DNA from: a virus | Reading direction: 5' to 3' (one strand) | Length of the DNA: 64,000 nucleotides | Virus record (IMG/VR): IMGVR_UViG_3300009103_000701 | Coordinates: 1 to 64,000 of that record | Shown here: piece after piece, positions 1-14,500 of the stretch | Position numbering within the stretch: the stretch's first letter is position 1 | Layout: the number at the start of each line of letters is the position of its first letter | Program-made: the position numbers and the translations under genes | The notes under the pieces: generated by a model | Databases searched by the model: none | What the model saw: the letters and a program-made list of their open reading frames with translations, nothing else | What the model was told of the DNA's origin: nothing

Positions 1-2598
1 ACAAATATTAATGATACAGATGTTTGGTTATATTCTACAAATGCTAATGGTATTGAAACTAATCTTTGGACAAAACTTTCTGCAACAGAAGGAAATAATG
101 TAGTTTACAATAGTACAATTAAATCAATTAAAAACATTTATTCTGCAATAACTAAAACAGATGATAGAGTAACGTTACAATTTTCTGATGGAACATTTGG
201 AAATTTACCTCAAGGAACATTTAAAGTTTATTATAGAACAAGTGATAATAGATCATTTAGAATAGTTCCAGATGATATGCAAAATGTTGAAATAGATATA
301 GATTATGTTAGTGAAAATGGAAAAAGTGAAGTATTAACTTTAACACTAGCTCTAAAATATACTGTAGATAATGCAACTTCAAGTGAAGAAAATTCAAGTA
401 TTCGTGCTAATGCACCTTCTACATATTATACACAAAACAGAATGATTACAGGAGAAGATTATAATATTTCTCCATTAGCAGTTAATCAAGAAATTTTAAA
501 AGTTAAATCAGTAAACAGAGTATCTAGTGGTGTGTCTAGATATTTTGATTTAATTGATAGTACTGGAAAATATAGTAATACTAATTTATATGGTAATGAT
601 GGAATAATTTATAAAGAAGAATTAGATGATTTAGGTACATTTATTTTTACTACAAGAACAGATATTGAAGGAAATATTATTAATACAATAGAACCAGGAT
701 TGTCAACTAAAAGAGTTTATAATTTTTATACTGATAAATTTCCAAAAATTTTATTAACAGATATTAACCCAGTATGGACTCAAGTAACTAAAGCTACAAA
801 TCAAAGTACAGGTAATTTACAAGACGCAAATTCAACAAAATATCAAGTAGGAACATATACAGCAAGTCAATTAAAATATATTGAAGCTGGTGCTCTTTGT
901 AAATTTGAAGCTCCTACAGGATATCATTTTATGTCCGATGGAACATTAATGGCAGGTGCGTCTGACCATGCAGGAGCATCTACTTATAAATGGACAGGAG
1001 TAGTTAGTGTTTCTACAGATGGTACAACCGATCTTGCAGATGGTTCAGGTGCAATTAAATTTAATGATGTTATACCAAGTACTGCAATATTAACACAAAT
1101 TATTCCTAAATTTAACAAGTATCTAAGTTCTGATGTTAAAACTCAAATTATTGATCAAATATTTGCGTATAAAACTTTTGGATTAAGATATGACTTATCA
1201 ACTAGAAAATGGAAACTTGTAGATGAAAATAATTTAAATCTTTTTGGTGCGTTTAGTACAGGAAAAACAGGAGATACTAGTAATGCACAATTAGATGCAA
1301 GTTGGCTTCTTAAATTTACTAACAATGGAGAAACGTATACAATGACGTCAAGAGGTATGCGTTATGTATTTGAAAGTGATAAAGAAATTAGATTCTTTTA
1401 TGATAGTGCAGATAGAAATTTTGATTATAAATCAGGAAAAATATTACAAGACAGAATTTCTGTATTAAGCATAAACACTGCTCCAGATGTAATAACACCT
1501 ATGAATAATGAAGTTGCATTTGATATTACAAAAGAATATAGAAATACAGATGGCTATGTAGACAGTAAAAAAATAGAATTAACGCATTATGATTCAGATC
1601 AAGATGGTATTGTAGATAACCCTACTGCATTTGATGATATTGTTGCTTCTTCTGTAAATCCTTCTACAAAATATATTTTCCAAAAGAAATATACTTCTAA
1701 TAATATAGAAGAATGGAGATATATTAATGCTACTACAGAACTTATTTTTGTAAAACAAAATAATAGTTCTATTGGCGCCTATAGTACCTATACTGATGAT
1801 AGCATAATTTATTTGATAGATGATAATGCATTTAAAATAGTAAATGGTACTAATAATACACTTACAGATACAACAAATTATAAAGTTCATGTAGGTCGAG
1901 ACAAACTTAAATTTCAATATGTACATACTGTAGATGGTAATACACGATTAGATGCTAGTTCAACTAATATTATGGATTTGTATATGGTGACTAAAACATT
2001 TGATACAAACTTTAGACAATGGTTAAATGGAACAATTACTACAAAACCTTTACCACCTAGTAGTGATGCATTGTATACTAGCTATAGCACACAATTAAAT
2101 TCTATAAAATCAATTAGTGATGAAATTATATATCATACTGTAAAATATAAAATTTTATTTGGATCTCAAGCTGAAACAGATTTACAAGCTTCATTTAAAA
2201 TTGTTAAAAATGCAGAAGAAGTTACAAATGATAGTGATATCAAAAGTAGAGTATTAACAGCTATTGGAGAATTCTTTTCATTAGATAATTGGGATTTTGG
2301 AGAAACATTTTATTTCTCAGAATTGAGTACATATGTAATGAATGAATTAGCACCAGATATTTCAACTTTCATCATTGTGCCTAATGAATCTACACAAAGT
2401 TTTGGTAGTCTTTATGAAGTAAAATCAGAAAATGATGAAATCTTTGTTAGTGGAGCAACCTTAGACAATATAGAAATCATAGATGCCGTGACAGCGGCTA
2501 AAATTAAAGCATCTGGCAAAGTTGTGTCATCTACATCCTCAACCGGTACTGGAGTGACTAGTAATACAACTGGGACCAGCACTGGAAGTGGATACTAA
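1..2598 (+). CDS. 6: Baseplate wedge protein gp6 (5' end cut by window)
   Basis: The reading frame is open from base 1, so the start lies upstream and 865 residues are visible. Around 180-275 it encodes a gp6/baseplate-J-type stretch (motif FSDGTFGNLPQG followed by KVYYRTS). Downstream is RMITGEDYNISP, then a 'VNRVSSGVSRYFD' segment that I recall from gp6 of T4-like cyanophages. The C-terminus has an ETFYFSELSTYV segment and ends in a Ser/Thr/Gly-rich tail. In T4, gp6 forms the wedge dimers of the baseplate. The next gene starts in a TAATG overlap, matching the T4 order 6-7. The fold and family are well supported. The exact N-terminus cannot be given, and the predicted internal start at 277 is not a real start. 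Confidence 0.85.
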   Translation, partial: TNINDTDVWLYSTNANGIETNLWTKLSATEGNNVVYNSTIKSIKNIYSAITKTDDRVTLQFSDGTFGNLPQGTFKVYYRTSDNRSFRIVPDDMQNVEIDIDYVSENGKSEVLTLTLALKYTVDNATSSEENSSIRANAPSTYYTQNRMITGEDYNISPLAVNQEILKVKSVNRVSSGVSRYFDLIDSTGKYSNTNLYGNDGIIYKEELDDLGTFIFTTRTDIEGNIINTIEPGLSTKRVYNFYTDKFPKILLTDINPVWTQVTKATNQSTGNLQDANSTKYQVGTYTASQLKYIEAGALCKFEAPTGYHFMSDGTLMAGASDHAGASTYKWTGVVSVSTDGTTDLADGSGAIKFNDVIPSTAILTQIIPKFNKYLSSDVKTQIIDQIFAYKTFGLRYDLSTRKWKLVDENNLNLFGAFSTGKTGDTSNAQLDASWLLKFTNNGETYTMTSRGMRYVFESDKEIRFFYDSADRNFDYKSGKILQDRISVLSINTAPDVITPMNNEVAFDITKEYRNTDGYVDSKKIELTHYDSDQDGIVDNPTAFDDIVASSVNPSTKYIFQKKYTSNNIEEWRYINATTELIFVKQNNSSIGAYSTYTDDSIIYLIDDNAFKIVNGTNNTLTDTTNYKVHVGRDKLKFQYVHTVDGNTRLDASSTNIMDLYMVTKTFDTNFRQWLNGTITTKPLPPSSDALYTSYSTQLNSIKSISDEIIYHTVKYKILFGSQAETDLQASFKIVKNAEEVTNDSDIKSRVLTAIGEFFSLDNWDFGETFYFSELSTYVMNELAPDISTFIIVPNESTQSFGSLYEVKSENDEIFVSGATLDNIEIIDAVTAAKIKASGKVVSSTSSTGTGVTSNTTGTSTGSGY

Positions 2599-5500
2599 TG
2601 GCATACGATAAAGATCAAAAAGAATTTCCATTACCTACAGGAGATGAGTCAAACTCTCAACGTAAGACGTCTGAGTTTTTGCCTAAATATTTTAGAACAC
2701 CTGTAAATGAAAAATTCCTTCATAGTACTTTAGATCAATTATTATCTCCTGGTTCAGTCGAAAAGTTAACTGCTTATTATGGTAGAAAATCTAGTAAAGC
2801 ACATACTACTAGTGATGTTTATGTACCTGAAGTTTCAACTGATAGGGAAAATTATAAATTAGAACCTTCTACAATAGTTAAAGATGATTTAGAACAAACT
2901 GTATTTCATAAAGATTATATTGACTATATTAATCAAATTAAAGCATTAGGTGGTAATGCAGATGATCATAGTATTCTTAATAAACAAGAATTCTATGCTT
3001 GGGCTCCACATATTTGTTGGGATAAGTTTTATAATTTTAGAGAATATTATTGGATGCCTTATGGTCCTCTAACTATTTCAATTGCCGGACAACAACAAAA
3101 TATTACAAGTACCTATACTGTAGAAGTTAAAAATAATGTAGATAGCTATGCGTATTTGTTTACACCTGATGGGTTAACTCAAAATCCAAATTTAAAATTA
3201 TATAGAGGTCAAACTTATATTTTTGATGTATCTACAGCTGGTTTACCTTTTACAATTAAAACTGTTAGATCATTAAGTGATGACTATCTTTATACTAACG
3301 GTGTTTCAGCACAAAAAGTAGAATCAGGATTAGTTGCTTTTCAAGTTCCAGAATCAGCTCCAGATTTATTGTATTATGGTGCAAGTAATGACATTAATGT
3401 ATTTGGAGAATTAAGAATTCATAATATAAGTGAAAATACTTACATAAACGTAGATACAGATGTTATAGGTAAAAAAACTTATACTCTTACTGATGGAACA
3501 GAACTTTCAAATGGAATGAAGGTTCATTTTACTGGTAATGTAACTCCAACAAAATATGCATCGGATGATTGGTATGTTGAGGGTGTAGGTACTGCTATTC
3601 AATTAATAAATGAAAAAGATTTAGAAATTTCAAGCATTTATTCTCAAACTTTTGACGTTCCATTTGATACACAAAAATTTGACAGAGTAGGTTTTGGAAC
3701 AGCTACAACTTATGCAATTGCAAAAGACTATGTTGTAATTAATAAAGGATCTTTAGATAAAAATCCTTGGTCACGTTATAATAGATGGACTCATAAATCA
3801 GTAATAGAATCAAGTGCAAAAGTTAATCAAGAAATTCCTTCATTTGATGAAAGTTTAAGAGCTAAACGTCCTATTATAGAATTTGAAGCGGGATTAAAAT
3901 TACATGAATACGGAACTAAAGCTAAAGATAGTATTGACTTAATAGATACAGCAACAACAGATGTAATGTCAACTATTGAAGGTTCTATAGGATACTATGT
4001 AGATGGAATTTTGCTTGTAGATGGTATGCGAGTATTATTTACTGCTGATACAGATTTAACTGTTAATAATAAAATTTATACTGTAAAAATTATAACAATA
4101 ACTTCGAATGGTGTTGCTACAAAACAAATTGCTCTTCAAGAAGCAACAGATACTACACCAAATACTAATGATGTTGTTTTAATTAAAAATGGAACAAAAA
4201 ACATTGGTAAAATGTATTATTATGATGGTTCAAAATGGAAAATAACACAAACAAAAACTAAAGTAAATCAATCTCCATTATTTGATTTATTTGATAGCAA
4301 TGGTGTAAGTTATGCAAATACAACAACATATGCAAGTACAAATTTTCCTGGAAATAAAATTTTTAGTTATAAAGAAGGAACAGGAACTAATGATACAGAA
4401 TTAGGATTTCCTTTAACATATCAAAGTGTCACTAATATGGGGGACATTGTTTTTAATTTTAATTTAATAAATGAAACATTTTCTTATCAAACAGCAGATA
4501 CATTAACAACAATTGATACTAATTCGGGATTGTTAAGAAAATATTCTGATTTAGCTACTTTTAAAGTTATATCTGGCTGGGAAACTGCAGATGTTAAAAG
4601 CAGTCAAAGAGTTATTAGACAATATGATGTGTCTACGCAAGTAAATGATTTTGCAGTAGATGTATATGAAAGAAGTGGCGATATAAATGATTTAAATATT
4701 AAAGTTTTTGTTAATCATAAAATTAAAAGAGATCCAATTGATTATACTATTAATAGAATTAATGGTATTGCATATATTAGATTTATAAAAGATTTAGTAG
4801 CAGGTGATATAGTTATTTTAAAAACTAGAAGTGCTACAAAGAAAAATGCAAATGGACATTATGAATTTCCTAAAAATCTAGAATCTAATCCATTAAACAA
4901 CAAAGTATCTACGTTTACTTTAGGACAAGTAGGAGATCACGTTAATTCAATTGTGGAAGAAGTTCCAGGATTTATTGGAGTTTCACCGGGTAGTAATAAT
5001 TTAAGAGATTTAGGTATTATTTCTAAATATGGTAGAAAATTTTTACAGCATTCAGGATTAACAAATCTTGCTATATATCATCTTTGCAACAAAGAGAATA
5101 ATATAGTTAAAGCAATAAGATATTCTCAAAATGAATATAGTAAATTTAAAAGACAATTTATAGAACAAGCTAAAAATTTAGGAATGGATGGCACACCAGC
5201 TAATATGGTGGATGAAGTTCTTAGAAGAATTAATAAAGATAAAACTAAAAGTATGCCTTTTTACTTTACCGACATGGCGGGTTCAGGTGGTTCTAAAAAA
5301 ACATCAATTACAGTTGGAGATCCAGGTAATCCATATTACGCATTAACAAATGTATTTTCATTAAGTGAATTAAGTGATAAGTCTGTATTAGTTTATAAAA
5401 ATGATGTACAATTATTACATGATACTGATTATGTGTTTAATAGTGAAGGTTTTATTCAAATAAAAACAACTTTACAGAAAAATGATAAACTTGCTATTGT

Positions 5501-8500
5501 AGAATATGACACAACAAATGGTTCATATATTCCTGCAACTCCAACTAAATTAGGTTTATATCCTAAATCTATACCTTCATTATATAATGATACTACGGCA
5601 TTGACTCCAATTAATGTAATACAAGGACATGATGGTAGTATAGAAGTAGCTTACAATGATTATAGAGATGATATATTATTAGAATTAGAAAAAAGAATTT
5701 ATAATAATCTTAAAGTTGCTTATGATCAAGAAGTATTTGGTCTTCATGATTTTATTCCAGGACATTATAGAAAAACAGATTATTCTTTAGATGCTATTAA
5801 CAAGAGTTTATTAGTAGACTTTTCTAATTGGTTAAGTTTTGTAGGCAATATTGACTATACAGAAAATACATATCAAGAAATCCATGGTAGTAATTCACTT
5901 GTTTTTAATTATGGATCTATGTCTAGTTATGATAGTAAACCACTATTAGGTTGGTGGAGAGGAATTTATAAACAAGCATATGATACAGATAGACCACATA
6001 GCCATCCTTGGGAAATGTTGGGTTTTGCAGAAAAACCAACTTGGTTTGATACTGTTTATGGATCGGCTCCTTATACTAGTGACAACTTAATTTTATGGCA
6101 AGATTTACAAGATGGTGCTATTCGAGAACCTAATAAAAATGTTGTAATTAAAGACAATTATAAAAGACCTGACTTACTTAAACATATACCTGTTAATTCT
6201 TTAGGCCTTTTAATAAGTCCACACGATAGTAATTTTTCACAAGAATATGTTGCTCATTTAACTAGAGATCCATTTAAATTTGGTGATCACGCACCAGTAG
6301 AAAATGCATGGCGAAGAAGTTCTGATTATCCTTTTGCTGTTATGACATCTTGGATATTAAATCAACCTAGTCATGCTATTACAGTAGGTTGGGATAGATC
6401 AAGAGTTATAAGAAATACTGCAAAACAACTTGTATATAAAGATACAGGATCAAGAATTAAACTAGCTGATCTTAAATTTCCAAATTCTATTGCCGATGAA
6501 AATAAAGTTTTAACAGCAGGGTTTGTAAATTATATTTACGAATATGTTGAAACAGATTTATTAACAAATTATTCTAATTATAGAGATAATGTTAAAAAAA
6601 TTATTAATCAATTAGCATTTAAAGTTCGTGGTTATACTAAAAAAGACAAATTTAAATTACTATTAGATAGTAGAACTCCTTTAAACACTAGTAACGTATT
6701 TGTTCCTGAGGAAAATTATGATATAATTCTTAATACAAGTTCCCCTATAGATGTAGTAACTTATAGTGGAATAATTATAGAAAAATTAGCGGCAGGATTT
6801 ACAATTAAAGGTTATGATAAAAATTCTCCAACTTTAAAATATTTTGCTCCTATTAAAAAACAATCTGATGCTGTTATTAGAATAGGGGGTGTGAGTGCTT
6901 CTTATGTTAATTGGGGAGAAAATAAAAGATATGATGTAGGAATGATTGCCAAATATGGTGATGATTATTATTCTACAAAAGATCAACATATATCTAGTAC
7001 AACATTTGAAGGATCAAATTTTATTAAATTACAAGAATTACCTATTGAAGGAGGAGGTTCAGCATACTTACGTACTAATTTTGAAAGCACTGTTTCAGAA
7101 ATTGCATATGGTTCTTTATTCAGAGAAATTCAAGATGTATTTGATTTTATTCTTGGTTATGGAAAATATCTTGAGTCTTTAGGATTTGTATTTGATGATT
7201 TTAATAGAGATGTAGGAGCAGTTACTAATTGGCAATTAAGTGCTAAAGAATTTTTATATTGGACAACACAGGGTTGGGCGGAAGGCTCAGTAATATCTTT
7301 AAGTCCATTAGCTAATAAATTAAAATTAAAAACAAACTATTGTGTGGGAGATAATGTATTTGATAATTTTTATGATTATACATTATTTAAAGAAGATGGC
7401 ACTAAACTTGATAAAGAATTTGTAAGAGTAGTAAAACAGTATAATGATTATGAAATAATAACAAAAAATACTGTCAATGGAATTTATTATGCAAAAATTC
7501 CATTAGTACAAAAAGAACACGTAGTACTAATTGATAATAAAACAATATTCAATGATATAATTTATGATGTCGAGTCTGGATATAGACAAGATAGATTGAA
7601 AGTTCTTGGATATATTACAGCAAACTGGACTGGTGGATTAAATGTTCCAGGGTTCATATATGATCAAGCTAATGTAATCGAATGGTCGCCTTATACTGAT
7701 TATGTAATGAGTGATATTGTAAAACATAAAGAATTTTATTATACTGCTAAAAGTAAGATAAAAGGCAGTGCAAAGTTTATTGATAAAGATTGGGATAGAT
7801 TAGATAATAAACCTGTAGCAGACTTATTTCCTAATTTTGAATATAAAACTAATCAATTCGCAGACTTTTTTGATTTGGATACAGATAATTTTGATTCAAC
7901 CCAACAAAGAATGGCTCAACATTTAATAGGTTATCAAAAAAGACAATTTTTACAAAATATTATTAATGATGATGTTTCACAATATAAATTTTATCAAGGA
8001 TATATTCAAGAAAAAGGAACTAAAAATGTATTAACTAAACTATTTGATGCATTAACATCTGCAGATAAAGAAAGTATAGATTTTTATGAAGAGTGGGCAA
8101 TTAGAAAAGGACATTATGGTGTAAGTCAAGGATTTGATGAAGTAGAGTATACTTTAGATGATAGCAAATTTAGATCTAATCCACAACCTTTTGAATTAAC
8201 AAATACTATAGATCCTTTAGCTACTGATTTAGTTATTAGACAAAAAGATAGTGATGTATATCTTAAACCTGAAAATTATACGCATAAACCTTTCCCAACA
8301 AAATATGAAAGTATACCGTATTTGCCAACTGCTGGATATGTAGATCCTAGTGATGTTAAATTTATTGTAGCAAAATATGATGACATATTAAATTTAGATG
8401 TAGCTGTATTAAAACAAGGACATTATGTATGGGTAGGAAATTATAAAAATGATTGGGAAGTATTTAAATTTTCTAATACTCAAGCCAAATTAAGTAAAAT

Positions 8501-11500
8501 AGAAAAGTCAGGTGATTTAATTTTAGTTACTACACAAAATACTGCAAATGTAACTGTTGGAGAAATTTTTGCAATACGTGTAGGAACTGCAACACATATT
8601 TTAAAAGCAAATAAAGTAGAATTAAATGTTATTACCTGTGATAAAAAAGATGGTGTTTCTGCTGTAGATCCTGCAACAGGATACGTAAGTCAATTTAAAA
8701 CATCTAGAATTGCAAGTATTACTGATGTAAATTCAAAAATAATGGATACAGGTCTCCAGAATAATGAAAAATTCTGGGTTGATAAAAACGATAATAATAA
8801 ATGGTCCGTATTGAATAATAGTTTTGTATATAATTCACATCAAGAAATTTCTAATCCTAATAATATAGCAAATACAGAATTTGGTAAAGTATTAGCTAGT
8901 AATGATGCAAATAACATTTTAGTTGTTGGTGCACCAAATGATTCAGATGGTAGAGCTTTTGTTTATAAAAGAGGAGGAGATAATTCAACATTTAATTTAT
9001 TTCAAGTTCTAGAATCGCCTCCACAAGATCCTGCATTAAACAAATTAGATGTATATGATGCTGGTGCAAAATTTGGATCAAGCGTTGCAATAAGTCCAGA
9101 TGGAAAATATATTTTAGTAGGTGCTCCACAAGCCTCTAATGTTAGAACTTATTATAAAGGAAATTATGCTGTAGGAACTCCATATACAATAGAAGATATT
9201 GTAAAATACAAAGAACAATTGTGGAAAGTTGTAAATCCTATATTACCTGAAGATCCTTCAGTAGATTTTACAACATTTGATAGTCATGTATTTGCTAAAG
9301 AATCAACATATGATTCTGTAACAGGAAATTATACACCATTAACACAAATAATTTTAGGAAATTATATTTTTACAAATGCTACTACAGATCATTTATTAAT
9401 TAGAGCATCATTAGATCAATACCAAGGTACTAAAATAGGAGACAAATTACAATTAGCTTGGAATAAATGGAATACTTTTGTTCCTCCATCAGGAACAGCA
9501 TACGAACCATTTAATGGTTATAATGCTGATGTTACTAATGCACTTCAAGGTGAACAAACAATTACAGAAAAAGTAGATGAAATATTAAGCATAGATCAAA
9601 CTCTTAATGATTTAACAGTAGGTGATGCTATTGCCACTGACAGTGCAGATGGTACAGTAGCTTGGGTAAACAAAGTAGGTACTCAGTCTTTAATTTATTT
9701 GAAAGATGTTAAAGGTAATTTTTCAGCTACAGGTGATTTATTATTAGGATCTATAAATGTTGGAACATACCAGCGTGTATTCCAAGAAGATATAAACTAT
9801 TTAGGTGGCTGGTGGAAAATTAGCATAGGTGCAACAGTTAATAATTGGCCATATATTTCAGAAACAAATCCATATCTAGTAATACATGATATTATTAGAC
9901 AAGGAATTACTAGAACAGCATCATCATATTATAATGTTTTAGCCGCAACTCAAAATGCAGTTTTACCAGGTGTTCCAAGAACATCTGAAATAGGAATTTT
10001 ATCTTATTACAAAACTTATAGTATTGCAGGACAACCAGTGTTCCAAGGTTTAGTTACTGATCAAAGATTCTTTTTTAGATTAGGCACTGCATTTAATACT
10101 AAAGTTGCCGGAAATACTATTAATGGTTGGTTAAACACAATAAGAGATTCAAATAATACAGTGTTTGATCCAGGTGTAATGGGGTTAAACTTTAGCGATA
10201 TTAACAAAGAACTTACAATAAGCGGTATTTGGAATGGTTACATAACTGTAGATGCTGAAGCAGATAATTTAGGTAACTTTTATATACCAACAGTAGGCAG
10301 TACTGTTAGAGATCAAACAACAATGGAAACTGCTGAAGTTACTTTTGTTAAAACAATCGACTTTAACAAAATACAATTATTTTTAAAAGATGCCACAGGT
10401 GCTTTCAAAAAAGGACTTGATGCAGGTGAATCAAGTGACATTTATTTAATAGGTACTCCAGATAGAAAAATTGGAACTTTAAGAGACGCAAGATTAGATG
10501 TTAATGGTCAAAGTGGGCCATACTTTGTATTTGATTCTGGTAAAACATTAATTTCTACAACTAATACAGATATAGAAGTAAGACATTTTGATAAAGAATA
10601 TTGGTTTTATGATGAACAAACATTAGATGGTGTAGCTAGATCGGCTAACATTCCTGGAAGTACTAATAAAGATTATCTTCAAGTGTATAATATTTCTGCT
10701 GGAGAAGGAACACAAAGCGGTAATGTTAATGAAGGTGCATATTCAGTTTATGAAATAGGAACAAATAATTTATTTGCTCATGCAGGAACATTTATAGTAC
10801 CTGATACTAAAGATAATTTAAAAGTAGGTAGTAAAATAGAAATAAGAAAAGTAGGAGATGAAACTGTTGCGTATGTAGGAGCTTCGGGAGATTTATCATC
10901 AGCTACTCCTGGGAAAATTTATTTTGTTAAAAGAAGTACTACTAAAAATTGGGCACTTTCAACAAATCCGTTGTATATGGGCGTATTTGATCCAGCTCTT
11001 TCATATGCTACAGGTGAATATACAATTTATAATTCAGAATTATATAAAGCAAAAACAAATCTTGTTGCAGGTGCATGGAATTCAAGTTATTGGGAAAAAC
11101 AAAGTGCAGGTACAGATTATTTAGGATATATTCCTAATGATTCAGGAATAACATTAGAAGGAGATTCTACTCTTAACCAAAATAATTTAGTAATGTTTGG
11201 TGGACAATTTGATATTAATTCTACAGGAACAATTCTTGTAACTAATTTATTATACAGTACTGATGCACAAAAAGTTGCTGTATATAGATTACAAGAAGGA
11301 CATTATACATATTCACAAACAATTACATCACCTGAAGATTCATCTCCTAATATAAATTTTGCGAATAGCGTAGCTATTTCAGAAGATGGAAGTATGTTAG
11401 CTATTGGTAGTCCTTTAAAAGACTTTGCTAATGCTGTTGATGCCGGAGTAGTTTATACATATCTACAAGCAAGTGGTGTTTATTCATTGAATCAAAATTT

Positions 11501-14500
11501 AAGAAGTCCTGATAGTGAAAATTCAGAAAACTTTGGACACCAATTAGGATTTGATGGAAATACATTGGCAGTTACAAGTCTTAAAGGAGATATAACAGTT
11601 ACCACTGCATTTGATACAGAAACTACAATATTTGATACTGGAGCAACAACATTTTATAAAGTAATGTCAGATAGTGGTGCAGTACATTTATTTGAAAGAT
11701 CAGGTAATACTTTATTATATGCTGAAAAATTTGTATACACAAATGATGGTACTGTAGAATTTGGACGTAATACATTAATAAATGATAATCATGTTTATAT
11801 AGGTTTACCTACACTTACATTGGCTAATAGTAATAAAGGAACAGTTGTTAACTTTAGAAAAACTAAAGGAAAATCAAGTTGGATGCAAACAGTAGAAGGT
11901 GCTGACCATGTAGAAGTTGATAAAATTAAAAGTGTATTCATTTATAACAAGAAAAATAATTCTGTTGTTGCTAATTTAGATTATATTGATCCTGTATTAG
12001 GAAAAATTGCAGGTACAGCCGAACAAGAATTATATTATAAAACACATTATGATCCAGCAATTTATAATTTAGGAACTTCAGCAGTAACAGTAGATACAAA
12101 TAATCACTGGGCAGAAGAACAAGTAGGAAGACTTTGGTGGGATTTAAGCACGGTAAGATATTATTATCCTTATCAAGGCAATATTATATTCAATAATAAT
12201 CATTGGAATAAACAATTTATTGGTTCATCTGTAGATGTATATGAATGGGTAGAAACAATTTATAAGCCTAGTGTATGGACAGAACTTGCATCTAGTAACG
12301 AAGGATTATCTTTAGGAATAAGTGGTACACCTAAATATGATGATACTGTATATGTTACTAGAAATACTTACGACAAAATTGCTCAAACTACAAAACCTAA
12401 ATATTATTATTGGGTTAAAAATAAACAAACTACACCAGATGTAGAATTTAGAAGTTTAAGTTCGTTAGCAGTTTCTAAACTTATAGATGATCCTAAAGGA
12501 CAAGGTTACAAATATATTACGTTCTTTGATTCAAATAAATTTGCGTTAGTTAATTGTGAATCATTATTATCAAATTCAGATGCTATTCTTAATGTTCGTT
12601 ATTGGACAATAGAAAATAAAGAACTTAATATCCATAATGAATATCAAGTTATGACTGAAGGATTGTCTACTAGTAAACCTTCTTCGGAAATAGAAAAAGT
12701 TTGGCATAATAGTTTAATAGGTTATGACGAACAAGGAAATGCTGTACCTGATCCAAATTTAAGTAACAAATTAAAGTATGGAACTTTATATAAACCTAGA
12801 CAAAGTTGGTTTGATAATCATCAAGAAGCATTAAAACAATTAGTAGAAAGAGTTAATTCAGTATTGAAACTTAATTTAATTGTAGATAAAGTGGACTTAA
12901 CTAACTTATCTAAAGCAGAAACACAGCCTACAACAAATACTAAACTTTTTGATAAAACTGTAGACGTAGTAGGAGATTTAGCTTTTGTAGGAACAAATAC
13001 AATTAAGAAAGCAGAACTATTACCAACAATTGTAAATGGTAAAATTACTGATGTAACTATTTTAAGTAAAGGTAAAGGTTATACAACTGTACCTACATTT
13101 GAAATTTCAGGAGACAGCGGAAGTGGTGCTGTAATAGAATTAACAATTGATGCTTTAGGACAAGTTGATACTGCAATTGTAAAAGTTAATGGAGAAGGAT
13201 ATACATCAAATACAAAAGTTGTTGTTAGACCTTACAGTGTACTTGTAAAAAGTGATGCAGAGCTTGGTGGTAAATGGGCAATATATGGTTATGATACAAG
13301 TTTAAGTACTTGGAGTAGAACAGCTTCACAAAAATATAATACTGATCTTTATTGGTCATATATTGATTGGTATGACATAGGATATAATCAATTTACATCA
13401 ATAGATTATACTGTTAGTCAATCATATTTGTTAGATTCTTTAAGTGATGAAATAGGAGATATTGTAAAAATAGAAAATGTAGGCACAGGTGGTTGGCTAT
13501 TATTAGAAAAAATAGATAATCAACTTAATGTAGATTATACTGTAAATTATAAAACTATTGGTAGAGAAAATGGAACAATTGCATTTAAAAATACTTTATA
13601 TGATTTTGGTTCTAATACTGTAGGTTATGCATCAACTAGTTATGATACTGTATTATATGATAGACAGCCTGTTCAAGAAACAAGAATAATATTAGAAGCT
13701 TTAAGAGATAAAATTTTTATTAATGATTTAGAAATATATTATAACGAACTTTTCTTTGCTAGTTTAAGATATGCATTAAGCGAAAATAAATTAACAGATT
13801 GGGCATTTAAAACAAGTTTCATCAAAGTAAAACATAATGCAGGTGATCTTAAACAAAAAGCAACTTATAAAAATGATAATCTTTCTAACTTCGAAGATTA
13901 TATTAAAGAAGTTAAACCATACAAAACTAATATTAGAGAATATGTAAGTTCTTACGAAAAAGTAATACCATCAAGTTCAGTTATAACTGATTTTGACTTA
14001 CCAGCTAGATATGATGATGATAATCAAATAACACCTAGTTCAGCAAAACTTGTAGGGACTGCTTTAACTGGAATAGATACAATTACAAGTTATCCTGATA
14101 AACATTGGTTAGAAAATGTAGGATTTAAGATTGTATCATTTAATATAGGAGAAAAAGGTAGTGGTTATATTACTCCACCAATAGTTTCAATAACTGGCGG
14201 AGGAGGTTCTGGTGCTACAGCTCAAGCATATATTAGTGGAGGCAAAGTAACTTCAGTTATAATTCTTAAAGAAGGATCAGGATATTTAACAGCACCTACG
14301 GTAACTTTACAAGGAGGAATTAAAGATGTAACTACAGGAATAGTTGCTAAAGTTAGTGCTGTGTTAGGTAAGTCTTTAGTTAAAGCAACTCATCTTACTG
14401 TTAAGTTTGACAGAACATCAGGAACATATTTAATAACATCATTAGCAAGAACAGAAACGTTTGCAGGAAATAATTCTGTATTAGATTATTATTTAAAATG

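Noticed and set aside
277-2598. Gene start at 277 for the first open frame
   Set aside because: The frame is open from base 1 and upstream residues match gp6-type sequence, so the gene begins before the window.
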